NCBI GenBank assembly: GCA_030544235.1
Contig: CM060470.1
Location: forward strand, 26,563,098 to 26,627,097
Reading direction: 5' to 3'
DNA from: Lepturacanthus savala
Lineage: Eukaryota; Chordata; Actinopteri; Scombriformes; Trichiuridae
DNA: 64,000 bases
Numbering within the stretch: the stretch's first letter is position 1; the number at the start of each line of letters is the position of its first letter. The notes below the pieces were generated by a model. It had not been told where the DNA came from. It worked only from the letters and a program-made list of their open reading frames with translations, and did not search any database. A program made the position numbers and the translations under genes. This document shows positions 25,587 through 36,815 of this stretch, one piece after another.

Positions 25587-28500
25587 TTAGTCTTCATCGT
25601 CGTTCTCATCGTACTCATCCTCGTCATCCTCATCCCCCATGTAAGACACTGGAGTCTCCACACGAGACCCACTGTAGTGAGAGTCATTAGAGCTGGAGGC
25701 CATGGTGCCGTCGGTACAGCCATCACTGGAGGAGGAGAGGTGACATGAGTTGGATCATTAAGTTGTGGTGGAGGAGGTGACGTTAGATCTCAGCAGAGAT
25801 AAAAAAAAAGGAAAGCTTCTCACCTGCTTGCAGGGTAACGAGCTCCGTTGGCAGAGGATCCCCCGGTGATGTAGACATTACTGATGGGACCTTTTGCCAT
25901 CTCTAGAAAAACATTACCATAAATAAATATATGGGTTTGTAATTTCTGATTTCATCACTCTCTTCTGTAGTTGCAGCAGTGTTATCACAGAGGCTCGCCA
26001 ATAATTCAATCAAAAACAAATCGCCTGCAGCACTTGTAGCTAATCAGTGCAAGTGTAAAGTTTGTAACTTGCTCAATGGTTAAACAATTCGTGCCAATCA
26101 GCATTTTGTTTGCGTCTATAATATTTGAAGCTGACTGAAAAAAATAGTCTCAATAGACATCCACAGCCGCTATTAGGGTCGAGAACTGAAACTTTGTTCC
26201 AAATTAGAGGCAAATCCCACAAGCCAGGTACCAGATACAAATATACTTTGTCAAATACTTCCAAAACCGCAATATTTGGCCTTCGATTATTTTGTCTGAT
26301 TAGGCTTAAAATAAAAGCAGAATAGTAGCACGCGCTGCAGCAGCTAAAAGGAATGTACGGTCATAGCACGCCCACTCTGTCCTTCTTTGGGAAGTAGAAA
26401 CAGTGCAAACAACAGCACCAAAGCAAACCAATTCACAACAAAAACAGCCACACATCATATTCCAAGCCATGGTCCATTTCTGTTGCCAAGGAAACATGAT
26501 GCTTTACTCAGTTGCACCCTGTGCTGTTCGGAAAACAAAAATATGTTATTGCGAACCGTAGAGCTTAGAAATTAATCAAAAGTGATGATTTTCACGTCTG
26601 ATCAGCACCACCTGGTATCTTGAATCGTTCAGTAGAACAGTTAGTAGTCAGTAGGACTCTGCAGATCTTTTTTACTCTCCAGAGTGGCTGGTTAGTGATT
26701 TCATTCACTACCAAACAGTCAAAAACAGTCACCACTGGCGACTGATAATTTTGAACCCTTTGTGAAAATGATTGTTTTTTTCATGTTTAAGCTTTACAGT
26801 TTAAATTAACATGTCTTTTTTTCCCCCCACTTCAGTCCAAATGGTGCACTGAACGGCTTCATGTTTCCTTGGCAACGGAAACGGACCATGACTTCAGCTG
26901 CTGTGCTGCTGTTTTTGTGCAACTGGAGTGAACTATGGAGTGAATTTGTGATTTCAGTAGTTTTGTGGGTTCTCCGAGTCTTTGCTTCTGCTTCGTTTCT
27001 GTGATTGCAGCATTTTCCTTCTGCAGCGTTTTGTGGTGCCTTTGCTCCTCTCGGATGTCTGCTTACCAGAGATGATGTTGTTTGACATTTGGCCAGGCCT
27101 TTTTATACTATTCGGCTACAAACTGTCATTTCTGTGCAGCCCTAATATATATGTAGACACCCAGACAGATATGACGCTTAGATTCAGTGTAAAGTAGTCT
27201 GTGTAACGCTTGAATAATAGTGTGAATTTGTTGTCCCCTTTAAATAACTCACACAGCTATTTCTGTCTAAAATGCTAGCAACAAAAATGAATACGCCTCC
27301 AGGTGAAATGTCCGAATTGTGCCCAAATCGATCAACCTGGACACCAGGCGTCAAGTTGGTTTACCTGCAGATGCAACACCACTGCAGTATTTGAGAAGAT
27401 TTTTGCAGAAGAACAAGTCTGTAAGGTGTGCTGATGTGACGGAGATGAAAATGTTTATTGGACTTTGTATTGGCATTGGGTGAATGGAGCTGCTGGTCCG
27501 AAGAGACTACTGGACATAAAATAAAGACCCGTTCAAGACCAGCCTCTTCAAAGAGATTGTGATAATCGGGAGGTAATAATATAACAACAAAATAATAAAA
27601 TAAATGTAACTTTCTAGTTTTTTAGTTTGTTGTTACACACTTTGTTTGAAAAGTGCTAAACACTTGATAATGACATGATTTTTTTTTGTAGTAATGAAGT
27701 AGATAATAAACATCAGCAGCAATAAATTACATTATGTTTATGTGTCGGGTATCTACACCTCCAGCATAACCAGGCAGCTGATGTTGTTGGGCCTATGGTA
27801 TACAGCTGTAACAGTGTCAGCTTCATGTGAGAGGACCGTGGTTTAACTGACATGAACACACAGCCAGCCACTTTTATTTGGACACTTCATCATGCCTGCT
27901 ACCTGCTCCACCTGTTCCCGTTATTCTCCATTTCAAAGCTACATGTGTACGCTCAAATACTTTTTCTGCTGTTTTCCAGAAAAGCTCAGGTTTTAAGGGT
28001 CCTTTTCAAAATCGCCCATAGGTTTTTATAGCCGTTATTTAAATAGGCCCTTCATGGGTTAACAGCAGCTGCCTTGCAGACAAACTGACATATTCATGCA
28101 AATGTAAACAACAGAATATGAGCTTTAGTTAAACCAAGGACTGCAACACTCACCTATAACATAGGGCTCCAGGGCTTTGGGCACAAGGCTACGTGCAACC
28201 TTCAGATCCTCTGGAGAACATTTTCCCACCTCCAAACCACAAGCCATGCCCATACGTTTCAGAACCTCGATATCATCATGGATCTCAAACATGCTGTCAA
28301 AATTGAACAAATACTCGAACCTGCAAATGAAAGGGAAATACAAGAAAGGGTGAATAAATAGTATGCCAACAGAACAAAATCTAAATTTCTTCTTTAAGAT
28401 GTCCAAGGTGTTTTTAATGAATTTTCCTGCTGGATTTTTGCCTAATGCGGTCAATACATGAGTTATAATCTCACAATCCTCCTCTAAGCATCATCAGTGT

Positions 28501-31500
28501 TACACTGGAGGATTGTGACCATATTTATTCTTGTTCACTAACAAGCAAAGGTGTCAAGTACTGCAATATTTATCACAAACTGCTAGAAGACACCAAGTTA
28601 AGAAAATGCAAGAATATATTTATTTATCCCCAAACGTTATATAGTGAAAATCAATAGATTTTGAAGAATGTGATGCATTTTCATTTAGCCAGGAAGGAAA
28701 TGATTAACTGTTTCAAACTCTGAGTTATTTGAAATTATCAAGTAGAGGTTTCAGAGGCAACAGTGGGATCCTTAACTTCTCAGAGTATCATACTGAGGCT
28801 TATGTGTTTAATTTCTTGCTACAGGGATTAATGTTTAGCAAGGCATCTAAAGATTTGAAACATCTGATTTTTTGCCTATTACCCTATGACATAATATTGC
28901 TAAACAAATTGCCACATTCGGCCTTCGGTGAAGTGAGTTAACAGCAAGGCCAAATAGTGGCGTGTGATGCACAATATGCCGAGTATGAGAGACAGCTGCA
29001 GCAGCTTAATGGAAAGCTTGTCACAGCACACCCACTACGCCTGTGGCTGACATCTTTGAAAATTCAAAAAAGTTTGCGACAAAGCAAACAGAATCATAAG
29101 GAAAACTGCAGCACAGTCAAGGTCGCAGTCTGTTTCTGTTAAATAAATGACGCTTCCTGTGGTACGCCCTGCACATTCAGACCCAAGTGAAAGAAAAATG
29201 TGTTCATGTGAACCATAGGGCTTAAAAATGAATGAAAAGCTATCATTTTCACATCCGATCCACTCCACATAGCATCTTCATTGGTTCTGCAGTGTATCAA
29301 TTCAGTTAGTGGGACTACGAAGACTTTAACATGTCTTTTTCCCTCAGATTGAACAGTGTACTGTGCAAGCATCATGTTTCCGTGGCAACAGAAAAACACC
29401 GCGATTTTGTCAATAACGTGTTGCTGTTTTTGTGCAACTGGAGTGGACTGTGGAGTGAATTTACCGTTTGCAGTTTTTTTGGAGTTTGTGTATTTTGATA
29501 TTTGCAGCATTTTTCTTTTGCATTTGTTTTGTTGGTTTCTAAGTTTTTGCTTCTGCTTAATTTCTGTGATTGCGGTATTTTTATCCTGGAATGTTTTTTT
29601 GTTGTTTTTTGCATTAGTGTTATGCGTTTCTGGTTTTGCATCATTTCTGTGTTTGCAGCATTTTTCCTTTTGTGGTGCCTTTGCCTCTCTCTGATGTGTG
29701 TTTACTGGAGAGGTTTCTTTGAAAAACACATCTAAAAATGTATTCTGTACTATTTATACAATATTAAAAATAGTGAAAAATGTAATCTCATTTAATATTC
29801 TGTATTTGGTCTAGCGTTTGTTTTGTTTTTTTAATTATTGGGCTTCAGCCACAAATTTTCATTTCGGTGCATCCCTACAGCTAACTGAGTACCAAACGAG
29901 CAGATGACAGTGTCTGATATCTCACGGAACAATTTTCACAGCACATTGTAGCAGTGCTTTACTTTCTTCAGTCCTGACAGATATGATACATTCAAGTCAT
30001 GCACAATGCTACCATAAATGCAATACTTCTAAACATTTCTCTTCTTATATGGATCATGGGCTGGTAAATAGCTGGTGAGATAATAGTATTCTACAACATA
30101 TAAAGATAACAATATCAGGCAATTTCACAAGTTCCCATGATAGCATTTCGTCTCTCTTCTTTTTAAGACCAACAAGTTTTTAGTAGCAATTTTTTTTTCA
30201 AAGTGCTAAGTGAAACCAAAGGCCAACACAATCACATACTTGTCATTGGAGATGCTGCAGTCAATGACAGTTTTCTTGCTGGTGTTGACAATAATGAAGG
30301 GAAGGTGGATAATGGAGTTGGGAGGTGGAGGTCTGTTTGCCTGCTGCTCTGTCTGTCTGTTCCGCTGAACCAGATTTTTAAAAGCTATTTGCTGTAAGAC
30401 AAAATCAAATAAACATGGAAATGTGAAACATGGAAATGTGATCAAGGTACATGTTCATTTTGGATTTACAGCACACTCTATATTGCAAAATGATTTCAGT
30501 TACTCTTTGCGACATTAATTAGTAAGACTTAAACATTACATTAGACGGATGTGTTGCACATTATTCAGTTACGTTGTGCAATTATTATATAAACTGAGAA
30601 ATCATGTTCCATTTTCTGTAATATGTATTGCAATAGAAGGGCCATCATGTCTTGCTGTAGAACTGTAGGGCGTGTATGTTACTTACTATGATAGAGAGCA
30701 ACAACTTCTCTTGGTATCTATGGACAGTCTACTGAGGTTACATTTTCAATCTGTTAAATCGCCAAACCTAAAACACATTTACTAACACTCAATTCATTCC
30801 CACCTGTAGTATGAGTTCCTGAAGCTGTGACTGTTTCTGCTTAATCCTCTCCAGCCGCCTTTGTCTCTCCACCTATAATTGATATAAAGGAATCAATGAT
30901 TAAGAATGATAACAAAGGTAATGCCAACAAATGTCTGAACGATCTTTAATGTGTTTTTACCTCTAGGTTTTGGCACTCCTGTGCAGAGTTGGTGGGCAGG
31001 CCAATCCACTTGATTTCTTTCTTCTCTTTAGAGATAATATTCATGGCCATGAGCACATTCAGTGCGTCGTACACACGCCGCCGAATGTTCTTCTGGTCAT
31101 ACACATGCTAAAATAGAACATTGTAAATATTCAAAAAAGGTTCTAGGTTGTTAAAGGGTAATTGTAAAATCTAACACTATATATGCCCCTTTATTTAAAT
31201 GTCATGTTGTGGCACTCACTGAGTCATTGGGTGACATGTGGTTGTCTGTAGAACTGAACTCTGCAACAAGTTCATCCGCTACTTCATTGTAGGTGGTTAC
31301 TCCTTTCTTTTGCACTTTCTCACACACTTTCATGGAGAAATGCCTCAAGCCCTTCCCATTCTTTTCTCCTTTCTTACCACGCTTTCTGCAAACAGAGCAA
31401 ACCTCCTCCATCAATTGCGACACATGCTAGAAACCTTCTACAATACAATTCCAAGCATATAAAATTAGGAGCCTTTTGAGGATTTACCCTGATGACCAAG

Positions 31501-33227
31501 GAGAGGCATCGGATGGTTGACTTTGAGTGAGGAACTGGGAACTGGGTGTATGTGGACTGTTTACCAATATGGTATTGGATCCCGTAGGCCTCTGAGGTGT
31601 TCCAATCACCTGTAAAAGGACAAACAAGGAAAAATTATATTCTGCACTGCAACAGCACTTGTCTTGTGACACTATCAAAATTACAAAATGATATAGGTTT
31701 ACTTGTACTAAAAGAGATATCAGGTTTTACTTTAAATAAATGAAGTGACATCTAAATGAAATCTAGGGACTGAGACTCGCTTGCTTTAGTCTTCTCAAGA
31801 AGTGCATCCTCTGCAGGATTTTCTCTGCCACTTTGGTGGTGTCATTGGTGATATGCAAAGCAAAGAATGTCTGCTTTTGACCCTCTCCACTGCAAATACT
31901 GTTAATATGAACTTGTGGTGTGGTTACCTCATTTCTTCTTAAATACTAGACAGAGGCTTGTTTCCTTTGACACCCACGTTTTTTGTAGCAAGCTAAAGCC
32001 CATTTTGTTGATACACAAAAGTATAATTGTTATATAGTCCTTCAAAATTGTTTGACCATTTGTCAAATAATGGCAGGGGGAACTGAGGAAGCAAAGTTGA
32101 AGGACAATTATTTCACTTAATTTATCAACCAATTTGCTTTGAATTCACATTATTATAACAATTTTCTGTATTATAACAACTGTGAAATAGCCAATAACAT
32201 TTGTTTTTATGAGGTACATGTACTTAGTATATTAGACATTTCTATTTAATAATCAGTCACTCATCAACAGATGATTAGGTAGACTATTATCAATCATGGA
32301 AATAATATTAAAATTTGCATTTATGGTAATAATATAATGCATCTGGAAGAGGTAGTTGAAATCTAAGCTGATTCCAGTTATATATACATTGTTTGTATAT
32401 AATGGGATGATGGGTGTAATCCTGCTGACTGTAGAGTTGATAAGCTTAGGATCAACCGCCTCTACCTACACTCCGCCCAGTCACCTCACAATGATAATGG
32501 AGGGGCTTACACAACAGTGAAACCCAGCAAACACAAATGCCTCTATGGGTCACTGACAGTTAAGAAAATCAACATTTTTGCTTTAATATTTGAGAGGTTC
32601 TAAACTCACAGACAAATGAGTCAGACTATGAATAGGAGACAAAAAATGGCAGTTATGTGGACCATCACTTACCATGTGTGGTATGTGTTGCATGTGTGCA
32701 GCAACGTTCACATTGGATGGCCCAAGGGTTTTTGGTAGTAGCTGTTTGGCCACAGGGGCAGCTGTAGGCTGGACAGTAACCAAAGACAGGACACCTAATA
32801 GAAGACATGAGACCAGCAATGAGTAGAGCTCTCAATTGAATCTACATTGCCCCCTAATGTCCAACTTCTAGCACATAGGCCTACACCTGAACAAAGATGC
32901 CGCTCTCTGACTGATGGTCAATTAAAAGTAGGCTGTGTGTAATATGAAAATACTTTTAATTAAAGTATTTATTAATAATGTCTACCTTTACTGGGGCTCA
33001 GATTCTGATCGATGAAAACCTTCAGTTCTCCATTCGTTTCAATCAGACCAGCCTGTGGAGAATAAGACCAAAATCATAACATTAAAGATATGACATTAGG
33101 ACAGTACAAATGCACAAAAGACAAAAAAACATCTCAATTTTGGTAATTAATAGATATGTCTTCATCTAATAGCTACAGTTCCAGCAAGGTGGAGCAACTG
33201 TATGTAGTTACTTACATCTTTAGCCAT
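25587..33227 (-). CDS. tfdp1: Transcription factor DP-1 (E2F dimerisation partner)
   Basis: DP1 heterodimerises with E2F proteins to control G1/S genes in the nucleus. Eleven coding exons (minus): 33216-33227, 32986-33052, 32673-32794, 31488-31609, 31220-31385, 30961-31107, 30804-30872, 30240-30391, 28154-28320, 25824-25902 and 25587-25725; 1242 nt, 413 aa (human TFDP1 410). The first coding exon gives only Met-Ala-Lys-Asp. The DP winged-helix DNA-binding domain spans about 118-190, with GKGLRHFSMKVCEKV and RRRVYDALNVLMAMN, including the RRRVYD DNA-contact motif. A coiled-coil dimerisation segment (ERQRRLERIKQKQSQLQELI, about 214-235) and the marked-box region (IHLPFIIVNTSKKTVIDC) follow. The C-terminus is strongly acidic, ending YDENDDED. 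The reading frame is intact throughout. TFDP2 is less likely, judging from the MAKD start, the acidic tail and the GRK1-DCUN1D2 neighbours. Confidence 0.97.
26390..26515 (-). repeat. Inverted partial copy of the tfdp1 intron repeat
   Basis: Read on the minus strand, this stretch contains CATGTTTCCTTGGCAACAG followed by AAATGGACCATGG. The same block occurs on the plus strand near 26862-26890, so the two form an inverted pair inside one tfdp1 intron. Confidence 0.6.
26506..27144 (+). repeat. Diverged dispersed repeat, copy A (tfdp1 intron)
   Basis: Matches copy B at 29157-29877 over most of its length. Shared blocks are GCGAACCGTAGAGCTTA, GTGATGATTTTCACGTCTGATC, TTAACATGTCTTTTT, CATGTTTCCTTGGCAACG, CTGTTTTTGTGCAACTGGAG and the end block TTTCTGTGCAGCCCTA. 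An end resembling TTTCGGTGCATCCCTA is common in vertebrate hAT elements, so a non-autonomous hAT origin is likely but unproven. The open frames inside are not conserved between copies. Confidence 0.6.
27336..27575 (+). pseudogene. piggyBac-like transposase relic
   Basis: In one plus-strand frame the translation contains TPLQYLRRFLQKN, then TEMKMFIGLCIGIG, then a stop, MELLVRRDYW, a second stop, and DPFKTSLFKEI. The order 'E-M-K-x-F-x-G-L-x-x-x-x-G ... RDYW ... DPF' resembles the N-terminal part of the DDE_Tnp_1_7 (piggyBac) transposase domain. Two in-frame stops and the absence of the catalytic aspartates show a dead fragment. It lies in a tfdp1 intron next to the dispersed repeat copy A. The assignment rests on motif resemblance only. 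Confidence 0.5.
29157..29877 (+). repeat. Diverged dispersed repeat, copy B (tfdp1 intron)
   Basis: Second copy of the repeat at 26506-27144, about 2.7 kb away in the next tfdp1 intron. It contains GTGAACCATAGGGCTTA, TTAACATGTCTTTTTCCCTCAG, CATGTTTCCGTGGCAACAG and CTGTTTTTGTGCAACTGGAG, and ends TTTCGGTGCATCCCTA. T-rich runs in the right half give long but meaningless open frames on both strands. Its terminal block looks like a hAT end. Confidence 0.6.
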
Positions 33228-33297
33228 GATCCCAAAGGACCGGGGAGGTTGCACTTCGGTTTGAAAAGATTTTTTCTCCTATTCGTCACTAATCCGA
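33228..33297 (-). other. tfdp1: 5' UTR part of tfdp1 first coding exon
   Basis: Upstream of the start codon the minus strand reads through to a GTGTTCAAG acceptor that ends at 33298, so this exon carries about 70 bases of leader. Confidence 0.6.
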
Positions 33298-34590
33298 CCC
33301 TTGAACACAGAAAGATGGCAAATAAATAATGACAGCAGCAAGTTCAGTTTGCCTCAAATTATGGATAATATTTATTGAGTTCCTACTGGCCATTAATATA
33401 TTTTCTTCAAGTGAGTTTTCAATGTAATAGATTGGGAGGGTGATCCACACAGCCGTTTATTAGTTGATCTGGGGGTTATAGGAGGCTTCAGGAGTCTGAT
33501 ATCTGCCATATTTGTCTTTGACTCCATTCCTGGTGTGACATGAGTCTAAACCTCTCATCACCTCTGTCTCACCAACTTCTTATCACTATATGGGTGGTTG
33601 TGACAGATGTATAAACAAAGTAGGATTCAAGTTGGACACCAGCTACAGAATCAGGAAGATTGTCTTTCAGGTAAGCAATAATTCTGAGCTAGTAACTGGA
33701 AGGCACTGTTATTTTTACTTATTCTATTGTTATTTTACATATTACATTATTTGTATATTCTATGTATTTTTCACTCTCAATCATAATGGGTCTTAATTGT
33801 CTCCTATTTTTTCCTTAACACGTTTGACGTTTTAATGGATAATTCCTGTTTACTGTAAAGCAATTTGAACTGCTTTTCTGTATGAAAGGTACAATACAAA
33901 TACAAGTGTATTATTTTTTATTAAACTTATGTCCTAAGCAAGGCCCATCTAAACTGATGGCCAGCACACTATGCAAAGCTGCATCACAAAGGTTAGCTTG
34001 ACTTGCCGAGTACTTAACACGTCAAAATCAACCCAAAATGTGTATCTTGAACGATCAATCACAATCTTATGAGGCTTAGATGGGCATCTGTAATTGACCC
34101 GAGGATGCAGAAAACCATCTGAACCCATCCCTTGATACACATAACTTTTACTACGCTAAGTGTGCACAAGGCCTACTTCAGGTACCGAGCACGTCCGGAG
34201 GAGACAGGCATTGTCGAACTTCTGCTACAGGTCACGCAAACATGCTAACTTTATCAAACCTACGCAAAACTATCAACGCTACAAAGTAATCTCACTGCAC
34301 GTTACATATACAAACGCTGCGTGGGGTACTAACAGCATCCATTTCATCCGGCGGTAGCAATGAACACTCTTTTGTTGAATGCAGCTAGCTAACTGTTAGC
34401 ACCAACAGACCGATTCAGGCTTGCTGAGCGTTAGCATGCTAGTCCGCTAATGCACGTTTTGAAAATAATTCAGAAACAATTTCAGTAATAATATGTTTCG
34501 TACTGCAGATTTCCAGCCAAAGTTGACAGAGGGTTCACATTTACGAGCCGTGTGTGCATTTAAATGAATATAGAGATTATGTGCACTTAC

Positions 34591-34656
34591 GAGTGCACTA
34601 TCCTGCTTCTTCGATGGCTGTTGTTGTTGGCATTTGAGAATGGAGGAAGAGGAGGT
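34591..34656 (-). other. tfdp1: Putative tfdp1 noncoding leader exon
   Basis: On the minus strand a TATGGATTTAG acceptor and a CACTC|GTAAGTG donor bound a 66-base exon with no needed reading frame. It may instead be the 3' part of an alternative first exon. Inferred from splice signals only. Confidence 0.45.
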
Positions 34657-35721
34657 CTAAATCCATACCAAACAGGAAACAAACTAAGCAATGTCGAGCT
34701 ACTTTTCAACAATTTGTAGTTAATTTCAGTGATAAATATTTGACCGCTGATGAGTATTGAACTCTCGAGTTAATGCTGTGGTAGGGGGTGATGTTTTACA
34801 GTAAAGGCACGGGAGGATTTTGGCTGTGTACAAACTGCATCTGTACGATTCAAGAAAGAACGCGGTGGCTGAATTATTAAAACAAATTAAATAAAGCCAA
34901 TAACCAATTATTAACAATTCTAAGAGCGGTGGTATATTTAAAATCCACAGGTCCGAAATGTGTGGTTAGTAGGTATTTAATTGTGTTTTATTGACCTCCG
35001 CACCAGTAAGCAAAACACAGAAGAGTGAGCTTTATATGTTGCAAAAGAGTGCTGCCTTTAGAACCTGTTTAAATACAATATAACACTTGTTACAGTTCTC
35101 AACTAGCCAACGATGGCTATTATTTTTATATTAAATATAGAGGTAATTTAGGCGATTTTAACATTTCAGGTGACATTTGTTCACCTTTGCACATAATGTT
35201 AACCTATACGGCTGTCGGTGTAACGTCGCAGTCTGAAAAACGTACCGTTACATTCCAATCAAGCCATAACCGTTAATGACGTTAATGAACGTCAACCGAC
35301 AGCCAATGACCGCAAAGTTAGACTAACCAATAGTTTGGCACATAAGGATAAGTTAACGACTCATGTGCTAATACGACTTTAATATAGTGCACAGCGAGGA
35401 CTAGTATTGCTAGTTTAGCTAAGTTACCGGTTATTTTAGCGACGTGCTAACTCGCGGTTACGGTGGGAAAAGCCGGGACCATGGGCGCTTTGTTAGCCAA
35501 GTGGCGTGACGCTAGCTCGTAGCTAGCAGACAAGCTAATCACCAGCTGTCATCGACAACACTGCCTAGCTGCAGTTTGCCGTGGTTAGCGTTATATACAT
35601 ATAAATATATATCTGTAGACATATTCATACACATTAATCTGTACACAAAAATCATCTAATGTCCATGACTGTTTTGCGACTGCAAAGACAAGCGAGACAC
35701 AACCGGATAAAAGCTGCTTAC

Positions 35722-35810
35722 CGGTGCACTTCACAAGTTAGCAAGTTGTGTGTTAGCCTTTTTCTAGCCACTCTCTGCTAGCCTCGCCTCAGCAGCGCTT
35801 CTCACAATCT
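35722..35810 (-). other. tfdp1: Putative tfdp1 first exon
   Basis: A good minus-strand donor, GTGCACCG|GTAAGC, ends this candidate exon at 35722. It sits just downstream, in the minus sense, of CCAAT and E2F-like motifs. The start of transcription is approximate. Confidence 0.45.
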
Positions 35811-35813
35811 GAT

Positions 35814-35848
35814 CTTGGCGGTGTCTCGATATAGCGGCTTCTGATTGG
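35814..35848 (-). promoter_or_regulatory. CCAAT box plus E2F-like site at the tfdp1 promoter
   Basis: Read on the minus strand, CCAATCAG (ATTGG at 35844-35848 on plus) is followed 23 bases later by CCGCCAAG (35814-35821). The first is a canonical NF-Y box and the second resembles an E2F site (TTGGCGG on plus). The pair sits immediately upstream of the putative first exon. E2F control of tfdp1 is inference. Confidence 0.4.
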
Positions 35849-36359
35849 ACAGCATCGATGAGACGAAACCAAAACAGTTAAAGTAGTTCATGCCCACAAC
35901 ACACGTCTCTTGGTACTGTTGGGTAACCAGCAGCTTTAAAGCTACATACACCGCCACCTGCTGTACAGGAGTATGAAGTTGCACTTTATACTTCTATATA
36001 CTTCCCATTAATCGTGTGTATTATTAAAGCAGAGTACGAAGGATTTCTCAGAAAACAATATATATATATGCATTTTTATTATGTGCTACACATACACATG
36101 TTGAATGCCATATTTCTGGGCAATAAACCACATTCAATGCCATATTTAGTATAGTGCAATAAATCATGTTCATGTTTGTACTTGTACATATTTTTCTAAA
36201 ATATTCTTTTATATGTTACATTTATATTTCTTATTGTACTTCCTTGCCTTAAATACTTGTTCTTTAATCTAAAATAAAGCTCTTTTAACTTGTCCACTTG
36301 GAGATTTTGTAATGAAAAACAATTTCACCTTGGGATGAACAAAGTATTTGTATTCTAAA

Positions 36360-36625
36360 TTAAGTGCAGTACTTTTGAGGTCCTTGTACTTGTGTAACAC
36401 CGGTGAATAATGATTGTTGAGAATCATCTGAGGTTAAGTTGTTGATCCTCCTGCGTACAGATGAAAGGGTGACATTATAGATGGGGGATAGGTGGTGACA
36501 CAAACCTCCTCCCCTATTGAGAGATGGTTTCTCCGCTTTTAAATATATGGCTTCTTTCACCCCTCTTTCGAATCATCTATCCTCTCTGTCTGGAATCTTG
36601 ACATTCTTTTAGATGGGACTAAACA
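36360..36625 (-). pseudogene. C-terminal fragment of a fish retroelement ORF
   Basis: On the minus strand the translation reads NVKIPDREDR, a stop where Trp is expected, then FERGVKEAIYLKAEKPSLNR and GGGLCHHLSPIYN. This resembles the end of fish retroelement polyproteins in which the 'ERGVKEAIYV...PSLNRGGG' stretch follows a GIY-YIG-like region; Penelope-like elements have such an arrangement. Only the tail is present, with one in-frame stop, so it is an inactive remnant. The element family is uncertain. Confidence 0.5.
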
Positions 36626-36815
36626 GCTGAGACTGGACCAGAGGAGCTTACCCTTCTGTGCTGGGCCAATCATTTGTTTAAAGGTTGTTTAATTTCACAA
36701 ATGTATAAGTCCTCGCATTCCTCATTGCATTGGACTCCTGTCCCCAGGAGAATCAATAACTTCACCTCAGACGATTCTCAATGATTAGTGTTCACCAGGG
36801 TTACAACTGTTGTTC
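36395..36815. repeat. Imperfect inverted repeat around the retroelement fragment
   Basis: The left arm (about 36395-36450) read on the minus strand gives ATCAACAACTTAACCTCAGA then TGATTCTCAACAATCATTATTCACC. The right arm (about 36762-36812) on plus reads ATCAATAACTTCACCTCAGA then CGATTCTCAATGATTAGTGTTCACC. Arms of about 50 bases are separated by about 310 bases. This may be two oppositely oriented ends of the same retroelement family. Confidence 0.65.

Noticed and set aside
29139..29729. Minus-strand frame of 196 aa rich in Lys, Asn and Gln
   Set aside because: It arises from a T-rich repeat copy. The homologous copy at 26.5-27.1 kb does not keep the frame and no domain is visible.
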